DNA of 64,000 bases from an uncultured Sphaerochaeta sp. (GTDB taxonomy: Bacteria > Spirochaetota > Spirochaetia > Sphaerochaetales > Sphaerochaetaceae): positions 2,813,757 through 2,877,756 of the forward strand of contig NZ_OY763408.1 in assembly GCF_963667405.1 (NCBI RefSeq), in the 5' to 3' direction. This document shows positions 43,821 to 52,636 of this stretch, one piece after another (the stretch's first letter is position 1; each line of letters opens with the position of its first letter). A program made the translations under genes and the position numbers. A model generated the notes under the pieces. The model saw only the letters and a list, made by a program, of their open reading frames with translations, made no database searches and was not told the origin of the DNA.

Positions 43821-45329
43821 CTACCCGACGTACTTTGTCGCCAGTTCCATAATCTCTTCCTGGTTGGTCTCTTTACTGGTTACCGTACCGGCAACCCTGC
43901 CCTCACTCATGACCACAATCCTGTCGGTCATACCCAGCAGCTCGGGCATCTCGCTGCTGATCATGATCACACCCTTGCCTTGGGCGGCAAGCTCGCGCAT
44001 GATCACATAGATCTCATACTTTGCCCCGACGTCGATACCTCGTGTCGGCTCATCCAGAATGAGAATATCGGGAACCGTGAGCAGCCATCGGGCGAAGAGC
44101 ACTTTCTGCTGGTTCCCTCCGCTCAGGCTCTTGATCAGCGTTCGTGCCGAGGGGGTCTTGATATCCAGGTCCTTGATGCTCTTCTTCGTATCTGCTGCCA
44201 TCTTTGCGGCATTGAGCAGGCCGTTCTTGTTCTTGTAGGCATTGATATTTGCGATGACCAGATTCTCCTGCACCGAAAGGACAGGGAAAATGCCGGTGGC
44301 ACGCCGTTCCTCGGTCAACAGTGCCATACCCAGGCGCTTGGCATCATAGGCGCTGTTGCAGACTTTCTCCTTTCCATCGATGAATAGCTTGCCGACGCTA
44401 TGAAGCCTCAAGCCGAACACGGCTTCCATGACTTCGGTTCGCTGTGCACCGACAAGTCCGCCGATACCCAGGATCTCGCCCTTGTGCAGTGTCAGCGAAA
44501 CATCCTTGAAGCTTCTGGGATTCGGGGAGGTATAGTCCTCAATCCTGAGCAACTCACTGCCGATGACACTCTCCCCGGAGGGAAACCGGTGGGTAAGGTC
44601 CCGACCGACCATACGCTTGATGATGGTCGCTGTCGTCAGCTCGTTGGCAGGCCATGTGCCTACGTACTTGCCGTCACGCATGATGGTGACATCATCGCTG
44701 ATCTTCAGGATCTCTTCCATCTTATGGGAAATATAGATGATGGCCACACCCCGTGCCTTGAGGGAACGGATGATGGTGAACAGGTGCTCCACCTCATTCT
44801 CCGTCAACGAGGAGCTTGGCTCATCCATAATGATGATTTTTGATTCATAGGAGACTGCTTTCGCAATCTCTACGCTCTGTGCCTTTGACACCGAGAGTGT
44901 TCGCAAAAGATCGGTTGGCTGGATGGTGGTGAGATTGAGATCCTTCAGCAAGGCGGCTGTCATCTCATACATGGCCTTGTGGTCAATGACCGGACTCTTC
45001 GATCCACCGATGCGTGGATACCTGCCCAACCAGATGTTCTCCATGACCGAGCGATAGGGAATCAGATGAAGTTCCTGGTGGATCATCGAGATTCCCAACG
45101 AAAGGGCTTCCTTGACACTGGAGATGTTCACCGGCTGTCCATTGAAGGAAATCTGCCCCTCATCCATGGAATACAAGCCGAAGAGGCATTTCATCAAAGT
45201 GGACTTCCCTGCCCCGTTTTCCCCCATGAGAGCGTGTACCGTTCCCGGTCTCACCTTCAGTGTTACGTCGTCCAATGCCTTGACGCCGGGAAATGCCTTG
45301 GAGACATGGTCCATTTCTAATACATACAT
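43821..45329 (-). CDS. mglA: galactose/methyl-galactoside-type ABC ATPase
   Basis: 502 residues with two ABC domains. The first has Walker A GENGAGKST and LSVSKAQSVEIAKA with DEPSSSL; the second has a degenerate Walker A (GGLVGAQRTEV) but a good signature LSGGNQQKVLFARWLL and DEPTRGIDVG. This asymmetry is normal for the sugar ATPases of the MglA/RbsA type. Energises uptake through MglC. Confidence 0.95.
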   Translation of the reverse strand: MYVLEMDHVSKAFPGVKALDDVTLKVRPGTVHALMGENGAGKSTLMKCLFGLYSMDEGQISFNGQPVNISSVKEALSLGISMIHQELHLIPYRSVMENIWLGRYPRIGGSKSPVIDHKAMYEMTAALLKDLNLTTIQPTDLLRTLSVSKAQSVEIAKAVSYESKIIIMDEPSSSLTENEVEHLFTIIRSLKARGVAIIYISHKMEEILKISDDVTIMRDGKYVGTWPANELTTATIIKRMVGRDLTHRFPSGESVIGSELLRIEDYTSPNPRSFKDVSLTLHKGEILGIGGLVGAQRTEVMEAVFGLRLHSVGKLFIDGKEKVCNSAYDAKRLGMALLTEERRATGIFPVLSVQENLVIANINAYKNKNGLLNAAKMAADTKKSIKDLDIKTPSARTLIKSLSGGNQQKVLFARWLLTVPDILILDEPTRGIDVGAKYEIYVIMRELAAQGKGVIMISSEMPELLGMTDRIVVMSEGRVAGTVTSKETNQEEIMELATKYVG

Positions 45330-45378
45330 GACTTCCCCCGTCTCCCCGGAGATTCCGGGGTGTAGTTCCTTGAAAAAA

Positions 45379-45408
45379 CCCTCCGGATTAACGAGCTAAC
45401 CCGGAGGG
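45379..45408 (-). terminator. partial terminator between mglB and mglA
   Basis: CCCTCCGG (45379-45386) and CCGGAGGG (45401-45408) form an 8-bp stem. On the minus strand it is followed by TTTTTT. Located after the binding-protein gene and before the ATPase, it would let mglB be expressed well above mglAC. Confidence 0.75.
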
Positions 45409-45429
45409 GGAATCACACTTGATCAGTTC

Positions 45430-46443
45430 TTATTTGAACTGCTTGTAGTTCTCTTTGGTAACCTTCTGGTAGGGAACCCATACGTACTTGCCATCAGTGA
45501 TCTTGTAGCCGATGGAGTCGCTGGTGGGGTTGATTCCACGAGCCAAGTCGTAGGAGAGCATGAAGGTTGCACGGCCCTGGTTGACAGCGTCATTGAGGAC
45601 GGTTCCGAGCAGGGTGCCTTCCTCGAGAGCCTGCAGAGCGGGAGCGGTTGCATCAACACCGACGACGGGCATGAACTTTCCGTCCTTGAAGTAACCGGCA
45701 GCCTTGAGGGCTTCGATTGCACCGAGGGCCATGTCGTCATTGTTTGCGAACACTGCCTCGATCTTGTCGCCCTGGCTGGCGATGAAAGCAGCCATTTTCT
45801 CCTGGCCCTTTACGCGGTCCCACATGCCGGTGTCTTCAGCAAGCTTCTGCACCTTGATTCCGTTGTCCTGCAGATTCTTGATGGAGTACTCGGTGCGGAG
45901 CTCTGCGTCCTGGTGTCCGGGCTCGCCCTTGAGCATGACATACTGCAACACGCCGTCGCCATTCTTGTCCATGGACTTGTTGGCCTTCCAGTAGTCGGCA
46001 ATGATCTGACCACTCATGGTACCGGACTCTTCAGCACGCGCACCAACGTAGTAGATCTTGTCCCACTTTGCCATGTCTTCAGCAAGCGGTTCGCGGTTGA
46101 AGAACACTACGGGGATGTTTGCCTTCTTGGCCTTGTCGATGATGACACCGGCTGCGGTGCGGTCGACAGGGTTGATTTGCATGGCTTTCATGCCCTTGGT
46201 GATGAACAGGTCAACTTTCTCATTCTGGGTGGCCTGGATGTTCATGGAGTCGACAACCTCAACTTTTGCATCGGTCTCTGCTGCTGCAGCGATGATTGCG
46301 TTGCGGACGCCGGTCATGAAGGTGTCATCAAACTTGTAGATGGCGCATCCAATTTCGATGGCCTTGCTGTCAGACTGACCCTGAGCGAACATGGGTGTTG
46401 CCAAGGCAAGTGCCAAGCACACAACTGCGGTAATCTTTTTCAT
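45430..46443 (-). CDS. mglB: galactose/glucose-binding protein
   Basis: 337 residues with a Sec signal (MKKITAVVCLALALATPMFA). The mature domain is MglB-like: IEIGCAIYKFDDTFM, INPVDRTAAGVII, the EF-hand-like calcium loop DKNGDGVLQY, and FANNDDMALGAIEAL. Binds D-galactose or D-glucose for MglAC. GGAGGG precedes the ATG. First gene of the operon. Confidence 0.94.
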   Translation of the reverse strand: MKKITAVVCLALALATPMFAQGQSDSKAIEIGCAIYKFDDTFMTGVRNAIIAAAAETDAKVEVVDSMNIQATQNEKVDLFITKGMKAMQINPVDRTAAGVIIDKAKKANIPVVFFNREPLAEDMAKWDKIYYVGARAEESGTMSGQIIADYWKANKSMDKNGDGVLQYVMLKGEPGHQDAELRTEYSIKNLQDNGIKVQKLAEDTGMWDRVKGQEKMAAFIASQGDKIEAVFANNDDMALGAIEALKAAGYFKDGKFMPVVGVDATAPALQALEEGTLLGTVLNDAVNQGRATFMLSYDLARGINPTSDSIGYKITDGKYVWVPYQKVTKENYKQFK

Positions 46444-46477
46444 AGATCCCTCCTAATGGATTTTCTCTGTATTCAGT

Positions 46478-46496
46478 CTTGCATGGCCCATGCAAG
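46478..46496. promoter_or_regulatory. palindromic operator upstream of mglB
   Basis: CTTGCATGG-C-CCATGCAAG, 9-bp arms around one base. A related TGCAAA-TTTT-TTTGCA lies at 46504-46519. On the minus strand the palindrome covers a TTGCAT that could be a -35 for TACAGA further on, so repression or sugar control of mgl is plausible. The regulator is not identified. Confidence 0.55.
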
Positions 46497-46601
46497 CCGT
46501 ACATGCAAATTTTTTTGCACAATCTTGGTTTTTTTTCGATTTCAGAGAAAAACTTCCATGTAAGAATGGAGAGAGGGACCCAGACCCAGAACCTATGCTA
46601 T

Positions 46602-47543
46602 CTACCGCATCTCAAGAAGTTGCATGTATTCCAAAACCTGCTCTATCGTCGAAAGAGCCTGCGGTTTTCCACAGTTCTCGCGCTTTGCCAATGCTCCTGG
46701 CCCATGGCAGGAGGACTCGAAAAAGCGTGAATCCTCAGCCTTGAAGACCACCTCTCCGCCCCCAGGGGGGAAGGCATGCATCCATGTCCACCCGTCAGGG
46801 TGGATGTGAGCATTGAGATGACACTCATACAACAGGCAGTAGGAGTTGACCGCAGGATCTGCTCCGGGATGCCAAGGCCTGCCCAAGAATACACTCCCAT
46901 CTGCAACGCCTGCTTCCCTGACCACATTGCATCGATACAGCACAAAACCCAACTTCCCTCCCTTGGTGGACGGAGCAACAAGATATCCCGGGCCCTTGGA
47001 GAGAATGGTACACTCCTCAAAAAGTGCCATCCCCCCACCAAAGATGAAATCGATGTTGCCGGCAATCAGGCAGTTCTGCAACCGATGGCTGCCGCAATCG
47101 AGCAGCAGGGTATCCTGCCAGCCAAGCAGTGCGCAATCGGTCAGGGTGGTGTGTTCCGCACCTTCACAGGTTCTGAGTGCAACTGCCTGCAGTCCTTTCA
47201 CCTTTCCCGGATTTTCCGCCACCCGCTGCCGGTGGGCTTCATACTCGAAGGAGTTTGCAATCGTGAGGTTCTCTGCATGGAAAAACGGTGCACCTATGGT
47301 CAGTGAAGCCGTTGCAAAGGTGCCCATCATCCTGCCATCCCGCTCCATGAAAGCGGCATCTGCGTAGGTGAGTATGGTTTTGTCCCGTCCTCTGCCCAGC
47401 AGGGTGACATCAGGTCGATTGATGTACACCTTTTCGGTATACACGCCCTCTTCCAGATGGATGACCAGCGGCCCTTGCGCCGCATGAGCAAGCGCCTCAT
47501 TGATGCTCTCTCCGATTTTCACCAGTCTTGTCTGTATCTGCAT
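46602..47543 (-). CDS. pectinesterase-like protein (CE8), cytoplasmic
   Basis: 313 residues. Right-handed beta-helix pectin methylesterase signature: LLGWQDTLLLDCG, CLIAGNIDFIFGGGMALFEEC (catalytic Asp residues) and VFLGRPWHPGA with the Arg. It starts directly in the mature fold (MQIQTRLVKIGESINEALAH) with no signal peptide. It would therefore demethylate imported pectin oligosaccharides in the cytoplasm. No ribosome site better than GGAATC-like sequence is seen at the ATG. Confidence 0.9.
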   Translation of the reverse strand: MQIQTRLVKIGESINEALAHAAQGPLVIHLEEGVYTEKVYINRPDVTLLGRGRDKTILTYADAAFMERDGRMMGTFATASLTIGAPFFHAENLTIANSFEYEAHRQRVAENPGKVKGLQAVALRTCEGAEHTTLTDCALLGWQDTLLLDCGSHRLQNCLIAGNIDFIFGGGMALFEECTILSKGPGYLVAPSTKGGKLGFVLYRCNVVREAGVADGSVFLGRPWHPGADPAVNSYCLLYECHLNAHIHPDGWTWMHAFPPGGGEVVFKAEDSRFFESSCHGPGALAKRENCGKPQALSTIEQVLEYMQLLEMR

Positions 47544-47615
47544 GATTCCATCATAGCCGCATTTGCTTGGAGTTTACCGACACATGTTTCTCTCTTTCCT
47601 TTGTGAAAGAACACG

Positions 47616-47643
47616 AAAAAGGGCTGCCGCATCGCGACAGCCC
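47616..47643 (-). terminator. PFOR terminator
   Basis: GGGCTGCCGC (47621-47630) and GCGACAGCCC (47634-47643) pair with one mismatch. On the minus strand TTTTT follows. It lies 25 nt beyond the PFOR stop. Confidence 0.85.
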
Positions 47644-47667
47644 CAAAAACACACAAACAAGTGAGTC

Positions 47668-50600
47668 TTACATCAAAGGACCGAGCTTCTCGAAGAAACT
47701 CCAGCGCTTCTTTGCATCTTCCTCAGCCTTCACAAAGAGGTCTTCGGCATTTGCAGGATTCGTCTTGTAGAGCGAAGTATAGCGAACCTCACCCTTGATG
47801 AAATCCTGGAAAGAACCGGAAACCGGCTTGGCATCCCAGCTGAATCTCTTGCCTTCCTCGAGTGCGGGGTTGAAGCGGTAGAGCGGCCAGTAACCAGCTT
47901 CCACTGCCTTCTTCTCCTCAACCTGGCTGAAACGCATGTTCATGCCGTGGTTGATACACGGGGAGTAACAGAAGATGATCGAGGGGCCCTTCCATGCGAC
48001 TGCTTCCTGCAGAGCCTTCTGGGCATGCAGGCGGTTGGAACCGAGTGCGATGGAAGCAACATACGCATGTCCATAGGTCATGCACATGAAGCCCATGTTC
48101 TTCTTGCCGATCTCCTTGCCTGCGCTTGCAAACTTTGCAACCGCTGCAATCGGAGTTGACTTGGAAGCCTGTCCGCCGGTGTTGGAGTACACCTCGGTGT
48201 CGAGCACCAGGATGTTGACGTTCCTACCAGAGGCAACAACGTGGTCAACACCACCGTAGCCAATGTCGTAGGCCCAGCCGTCACCACCGATGATGAAGAC
48301 AACCTTGTCGGCAAAATAGTCCTTCAGCTCATCAATCTTGACAAGCACGGCCTTCTGCTCGGCGTTGGCACTGGCCATAGCCTCGGGAAGGGCAGCCTGG
48401 ACAGCCTTCTGTGCAGCGTTGGCGGCATCAGAGGACTCTTCCCACAGCTCAAGGGACTTCTCGATGGCACTCTTCAGTGCATCGGTGGTGCCCAGAGCAA
48501 AAAGCTGATCGATGTAGATGCGCAGCTGCTCACGGTTGGAATCTACGGCAAGGCGCATACCCAGACCATACTCAGCATTGTCCTCGAAGAGGCTGTTTCC
48601 CCATGCCGGACCCTGTCCATCACTCTGGCGTACGGTGTACGGAGTGGTCGGGAAAGTACCGCTGTAGATGGAGGAACAACCGGTTGCGTTGGCTACGATC
48701 ATGCGATCACCGCAGATCTGGGAGACCATCTTCACATAGGGGGTCTCACCACAGCCGGCGCATGCACCGGAGAACTCAAAGAGCGGCTGCTTGAACTGCA
48801 AGCCCTTGATGGAGGTCTCGGGAGCTCCGTCGAGCACATCGTACGGAAGAGCTTCAAAGAACTCGGCATTGGCGATTTCGCCAGCTTCGCGCTCGGTCGC
48901 AATCGGGCTGAGCACAAGAGACTTCACCTTGGACGGACAGGTCTCAACACAAACACCACAACCCTGGCAGTCCTCAGTGTAGATCTGAATCTTGAACTGG
49001 AGATTGCGATCGTTCTTGGTGCTGGACTTCAGAACATTGAACGTCTCTGGTGCGCCTTCCAGATCCTTCGGGTCAATCTGCTTTGCGCGGATTGCAGCGT
49101 GGGGACAGGACTGTACGCACTGGTTGCACTGGATGCAGTTCTCAGAAACCCAGTGAGGCACGAAGGGTGCAACACCACGCTTCTCAAACTTTGCGGTAGC
49201 GGTCGGCAAAGTACCATCAAATGACATCTTGGAAACAGGAATGTCATTGCCCTTCAGGTGCATGATGGGTTCCATGATATCCTTTGCAAAGTCGTCGGCA
49301 TCAGCTGGGATCAGGCGAGCAGGTTCATAGCTCTTGGTGATCTTGGCAGGAATGGCGACCTGGTGCAGGGCATCACTTGCGCCGTCAACGGCCGCCCAGT
49401 TCTTCTTGACGATTTCCTCGCCCTTCTTGATGAAGGTCTTCTTGATGTACTGCTTGATCAGGTCAATGGCTTCCGTCTCAGGAAGCACTTCGCTGATCTT
49501 GAAGAATGCAGCCTGCATGACCGTGTTGATGCGGCTTCCGAGGCCAGCATTCTCAGCAATCTCAAGTGCATTGATGTTGTAGAAACGGATCTTCTTCTCG
49601 ATGATCTGCTCCTGCATCTCACGGGTCAGGTGCTCAAAGACCTCATCGGAAGGAATCTGGCTGTTGAGCAGGAAGACGCCGCCGTTCTTGAGCGGGCCAA
49701 GCATGTCATAGCGCCCGATGTATGCGGGGTTGTGACAAGCAACGAAGTCAGCATGGTCGATGAGCCAAGGCATATCCAACGAACTCTTGCCGAAGCGAAG
49801 GTGGCTGACGGTGATACCGCCGCTCTTCTTGGAGTCGTAGGAGAAGTAGGCCTGTGCATTGAGATCGGTGTTGTCGCCGATGATCTTGATGGAGTTCTTG
49901 TTTGCACCGACGGTACCGTCAGAGCCAAGGCCCCAGAACATGCAGGAAACAACGCCGGCAGGAGAAACGTTGATCGATTCGTTCACCGGGATGGAACGAC
50001 CGGTCACATCGTCGTTGATACCGACGGTGAAGTTGTTGAAAGCCTTGCCTGCAAGGTGATCATAGACAGCCTTTGCGTGGCTGGGAGTGAAGTCCTTGCT
50101 GGAGAGACCGAAACGGCCGCCGATGACCTGCATGTCGGTCCTGCCCATCTGGCTGAGCGCGGTGATGACATCCTGGTACAGGGGCTCACCAAGTGAACCG
50201 GGTTCCTTGGTGCGGTCGAGCACTGCAATGCGCTTCACTGACTGGGGAATGGCCTGCACGAAATGCTTGGCACTGAACGGGCGATAGAGACGAACCTTCA
50301 GGACACCGGTCTTGGAACCCTTCTTGTTCAGGTAATCGCTGGCCCATTCGAATGTGTCTGCACCGCTGCCCATCACGATGACGATATCGGTAGCATTGGG
50401 ATCGCCGACATAGTCAAAAAGGTGGTAGGGACGACCGGTAAGTGCGGAAACCTGATCCATGTACTTCTGCACCATCTCGGGGAGGGCTTCGTAGTACGGA
50501 TTGACGGTCTCACGACCCTGGAAGTAGACGTCTTCGTTCTGGGCGGCAACCTTCAGCCTCGGATGCTCGGGGCGCATGGCTCTCTCGCGGAAGCGGCGCA

Positions 50601-51201
50601 CATACTCTTCGTTCACCAGCGGCTTGATATCCTCATACGCGATATCCTCAACCTTCTGCAGTTCATGGGAGGTCCTGAAACCATCAAAGAAGTTAAGGAA
50701 GGGAACCTGGGCCTCAAGCGTTGCAAGGTGGGCTACCAAGGACATGTCCATGGTTTCCTGTACGTTGCTCGCACAGGTCATGGCGAAGCCGGTATTGCGG
50801 CAGGACATGACGTCAGCATGGTCACCAAAGATCGAAAGCGACTGTGCTGCAAGAGAACGTGCGGAGACATGAAACACAGTAGGAATCATTTCACCGGCAA
50901 TCTTGTGCATGTTCGGGATCATCAGAAGCAACCCCTGACTAGCTGTGAACGTGGTGGTCAAAGCACCAGCAGAGAGGGCACCATGTACGGCACCGGCTGC
51001 GCCAGCCTCGGACTGCATTTCCATGATCTCCACCGTCTTTCCCCACAGGTTCTTACGGCCGGTGCTGGACCATGAATCTGCGAACTCTCCCATCGGGGAC
51101 GAGGGGGTGATCGGATAGATTGCGGCTACCTCGCTGAAGGCATATGCAATATGCGCGGCAGCGGTGTTTCCGTCAATAGTAACCCTTTTTTTGTTACCCA
51201 T
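47668..51201 (-). CDS. nifJ: pyruvate:ferredoxin (flavodoxin) oxidoreductase
   Basis: 1177 residues, the single-chain homodimeric enzyme converting pyruvate and CoA to acetyl-CoA, CO2 and reduced ferredoxin. In order: domain I (AYAFSEVAAIYPITPSSPMGE), CoA/gamma region, two 4Fe-4S clusters (CIQCNQCVQSCPHAAIR, CQGCGVCVETCPS), CAGCGETPY, and the TPP domain (GDGWAYDIGYGG, DTEVYSNTGGQASKSTP). It is the main source of reduced ferredoxin, which could also supply the glutamate synthase ferredoxin subunit. A GTACCCC/GGGGTAC hairpin lies in its leader (51230-51248). Confidence 0.97.
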   Translation of the reverse strand: MGNKKRVTIDGNTAAAHIAYAFSEVAAIYPITPSSPMGEFADSWSSTGRKNLWGKTVEIMEMQSEAGAAGAVHGALSAGALTTTFTASQGLLLMIPNMHKIAGEMIPTVFHVSARSLAAQSLSIFGDHADVMSCRNTGFAMTCASNVQETMDMSLVAHLATLEAQVPFLNFFDGFRTSHELQKVEDIAYEDIKPLVNEEYVRRFRERAMRPEHPRLKVAAQNEDVYFQGRETVNPYYEALPEMVQKYMDQVSALTGRPYHLFDYVGDPNATDIVIVMGSGADTFEWASDYLNKKGSKTGVLKVRLYRPFSAKHFVQAIPQSVKRIAVLDRTKEPGSLGEPLYQDVITALSQMGRTDMQVIGGRFGLSSKDFTPSHAKAVYDHLAGKAFNNFTVGINDDVTGRSIPVNESINVSPAGVVSCMFWGLGSDGTVGANKNSIKIIGDNTDLNAQAYFSYDSKKSGGITVSHLRFGKSSLDMPWLIDHADFVACHNPAYIGRYDMLGPLKNGGVFLLNSQIPSDEVFEHLTREMQEQIIEKKIRFYNINALEIAENAGLGSRINTVMQAAFFKISEVLPETEAIDLIKQYIKKTFIKKGEEIVKKNWAAVDGASDALHQVAIPAKITKSYEPARLIPADADDFAKDIMEPIMHLKGNDIPVSKMSFDGTLPTATAKFEKRGVAPFVPHWVSENCIQCNQCVQSCPHAAIRAKQIDPKDLEGAPETFNVLKSSTKNDRNLQFKIQIYTEDCQGCGVCVETCPSKVKSLVLSPIATEREAGEIANAEFFEALPYDVLDGAPETSIKGLQFKQPLFEFSGACAGCGETPYVKMVSQICGDRMIVANATGCSSIYSGTFPTTPYTVRQSDGQGPAWGNSLFEDNAEYGLGMRLAVDSNREQLRIYIDQLFALGTTDALKSAIEKSLELWEESSDAANAAQKAVQAALPEAMASANAEQKAVLVKIDELKDYFADKVVFIIGGDGWAYDIGYGGVDHVVASGRNVNILVLDTEVYSNTGGQASKSTPIAAVAKFASAGKEIGKKNMGFMCMTYGHAYVASIALGSNRLHAQKALQEAVAWKGPSIIFCYSPCINHGMNMRFSQVEEKKAVEAGYWPLYRFNPALEEGKRFSWDAKPVSGSFQDFIKGEVRYTSLYKTNPANAEDLFVKAEEDAKKRWSFFEKLGPLM

Positions 51202-51370
51202 TTTGACACTCCATAAAACAGTATTTGATGTACCCCAGAAGGGGGTACCCTATGCGCGTGCAAAAAAAAATCCTCACAGATTTTCCCAGAAATCAATCAT
51301 AAACCAATAAGGAATCGATTGCAACCTTCACCAATCTGATTTCCTGTATTGATAAACCTTTAGTCACATT

Positions 51371-52591
51371 TCATTTCCTAAGGTATTTATTTAGTGCAAT
51401 ATAACCGCAACCAAGCATAAAACAAAGCCCTGCATTGATGAGCCAGAGCTGTCGATAGTCCAAAACCAGCAACAACAGCCCACCATAGGAAGGACTGAGG
51501 GCATGTCCAAGACTTGAAGTGGTCGTGAGGTAGGCGTTCGCCCGCGAGCGAAGCGAAGGTGGGGAATAGGCGTTTACGAACACATTCGCATTGGTTGCCA
51601 TCAGGATCTCACCAAGGGTCCAGATACAGGTTGCCACCAGAAAGGGAACAAAGTTGGAACAGAGGGCATACATTCCATAGCCAAGAATATAGAAGAGCAT
51701 TGCAAGCGCCATCGAATACAGCTGGCCGAACTTGTGGGTCCAGATGGTGAGGAAGGCAGTAGCCACCAGAACGGTGACGGCATTGATGCTCATCAACAAG
51801 GCATATGAACGGGAACCCACCACCTCGCCGAAGAGCGATGCAAATTGCAGCGGCAACGTGAAGGAGTTCTGTCCATAGGTAAGGCTGTAGAGGGCAAACC
51901 CAAGAAAGAACACAACCAGAACTGGGGATAGATGCAATTTCCCGCCACTTTGGCCTGGCTCCGGCATTCTGTGCATCCCGATCCCTTTGGCATACGGAAT
52001 GGCAACGACAAGCAGGATTGTTGAAAGGGAGAGCAGGAGAGCCGAGAAGCTGAAGAGAAGAAACAGGGACCGGGCATACAGGAAGGAGGCGGCCATAGGA
52101 CCGAGGGCAACCCCTACGTTCGTTCCCAGATAGAGCAGGCTGAACGATTGGGAAAGCTGTTCCTTGCTGCTGAACTCTGCAACCATGGTGTTGGTCAACG
52201 GGGACGTCCCACCCCGGAAAGGGCTGCCCAGAAGGATGAGATACGGAATGAGGTCAGGCTGGCTGTGATAGGAAAAAGCACAGGCTGCATAGGAGAGGAT
52301 CACCATGGACTGGAAAAGAACCAAAGGCCTTTTCTGTCCCCATCGCTCGGCAATCGGTGCACTGAGCAACTGGCCGAGCATAGTCGCCGCCACGCTCAAC
52401 GATATGAAGAATCCAGCCTGGGCTGGGCTGAGATTGAGTTTTCCGGTCAGAATCAGGACAAGCAGCAACTGTACAAAATCACCGAATCGGTTGATGATCC
52501 GGATGATGAAAAGTACATAGATTGATTTCCCCAGACCCCGGTACAGGGAAAACCCCGCCAGGGACTGACGGGGTTTCTGTTTGGTCAACAC
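51371..52591 (-). CDS. MFS transporter, multidrug-resistance-like
   Basis: 406 residues, 12 helices. RFGDFVQLLLVLILTGKLNLSPAQAGFF and QLLSAPIAERWGQKRPL are typical of DHA1-type exporters. GTG start preceded by AGGG, 45 nt after the nrdJ stop on the same strand, so possibly cotranscribed with it. Substrate unknown. Confidence 0.82.
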   Translation of the reverse strand: MLTKQKPRQSLAGFSLYRGLGKSIYVLFIIRIINRFGDFVQLLLVLILTGKLNLSPAQAGFFISLSVAATMLGQLLSAPIAERWGQKRPLVLFQSMVILSYAACAFSYHSQPDLIPYLILLGSPFRGGTSPLTNTMVAEFSSKEQLSQSFSLLYLGTNVGVALGPMAASFLYARSLFLLFSFSALLLSLSTILLVVAIPYAKGIGMHRMPEPGQSGGKLHLSPVLVVFFLGFALYSLTYGQNSFTLPLQFASLFGEVVGSRSYALLMSINAVTVLVATAFLTIWTHKFGQLYSMALAMLFYILGYGMYALCSNFVPFLVATCIWTLGEILMATNANVFVNAYSPPSLRSRANAYLTTTSSLGHALSPSYGGLLLLVLDYRQLWLINAGLCFMLGCGYIALNKYLRK

Positions 52592-52636
52592 GGAATCCCT
52601 ACCCTACATGGAGAGTACGGATTGCCATCTCTTTGG

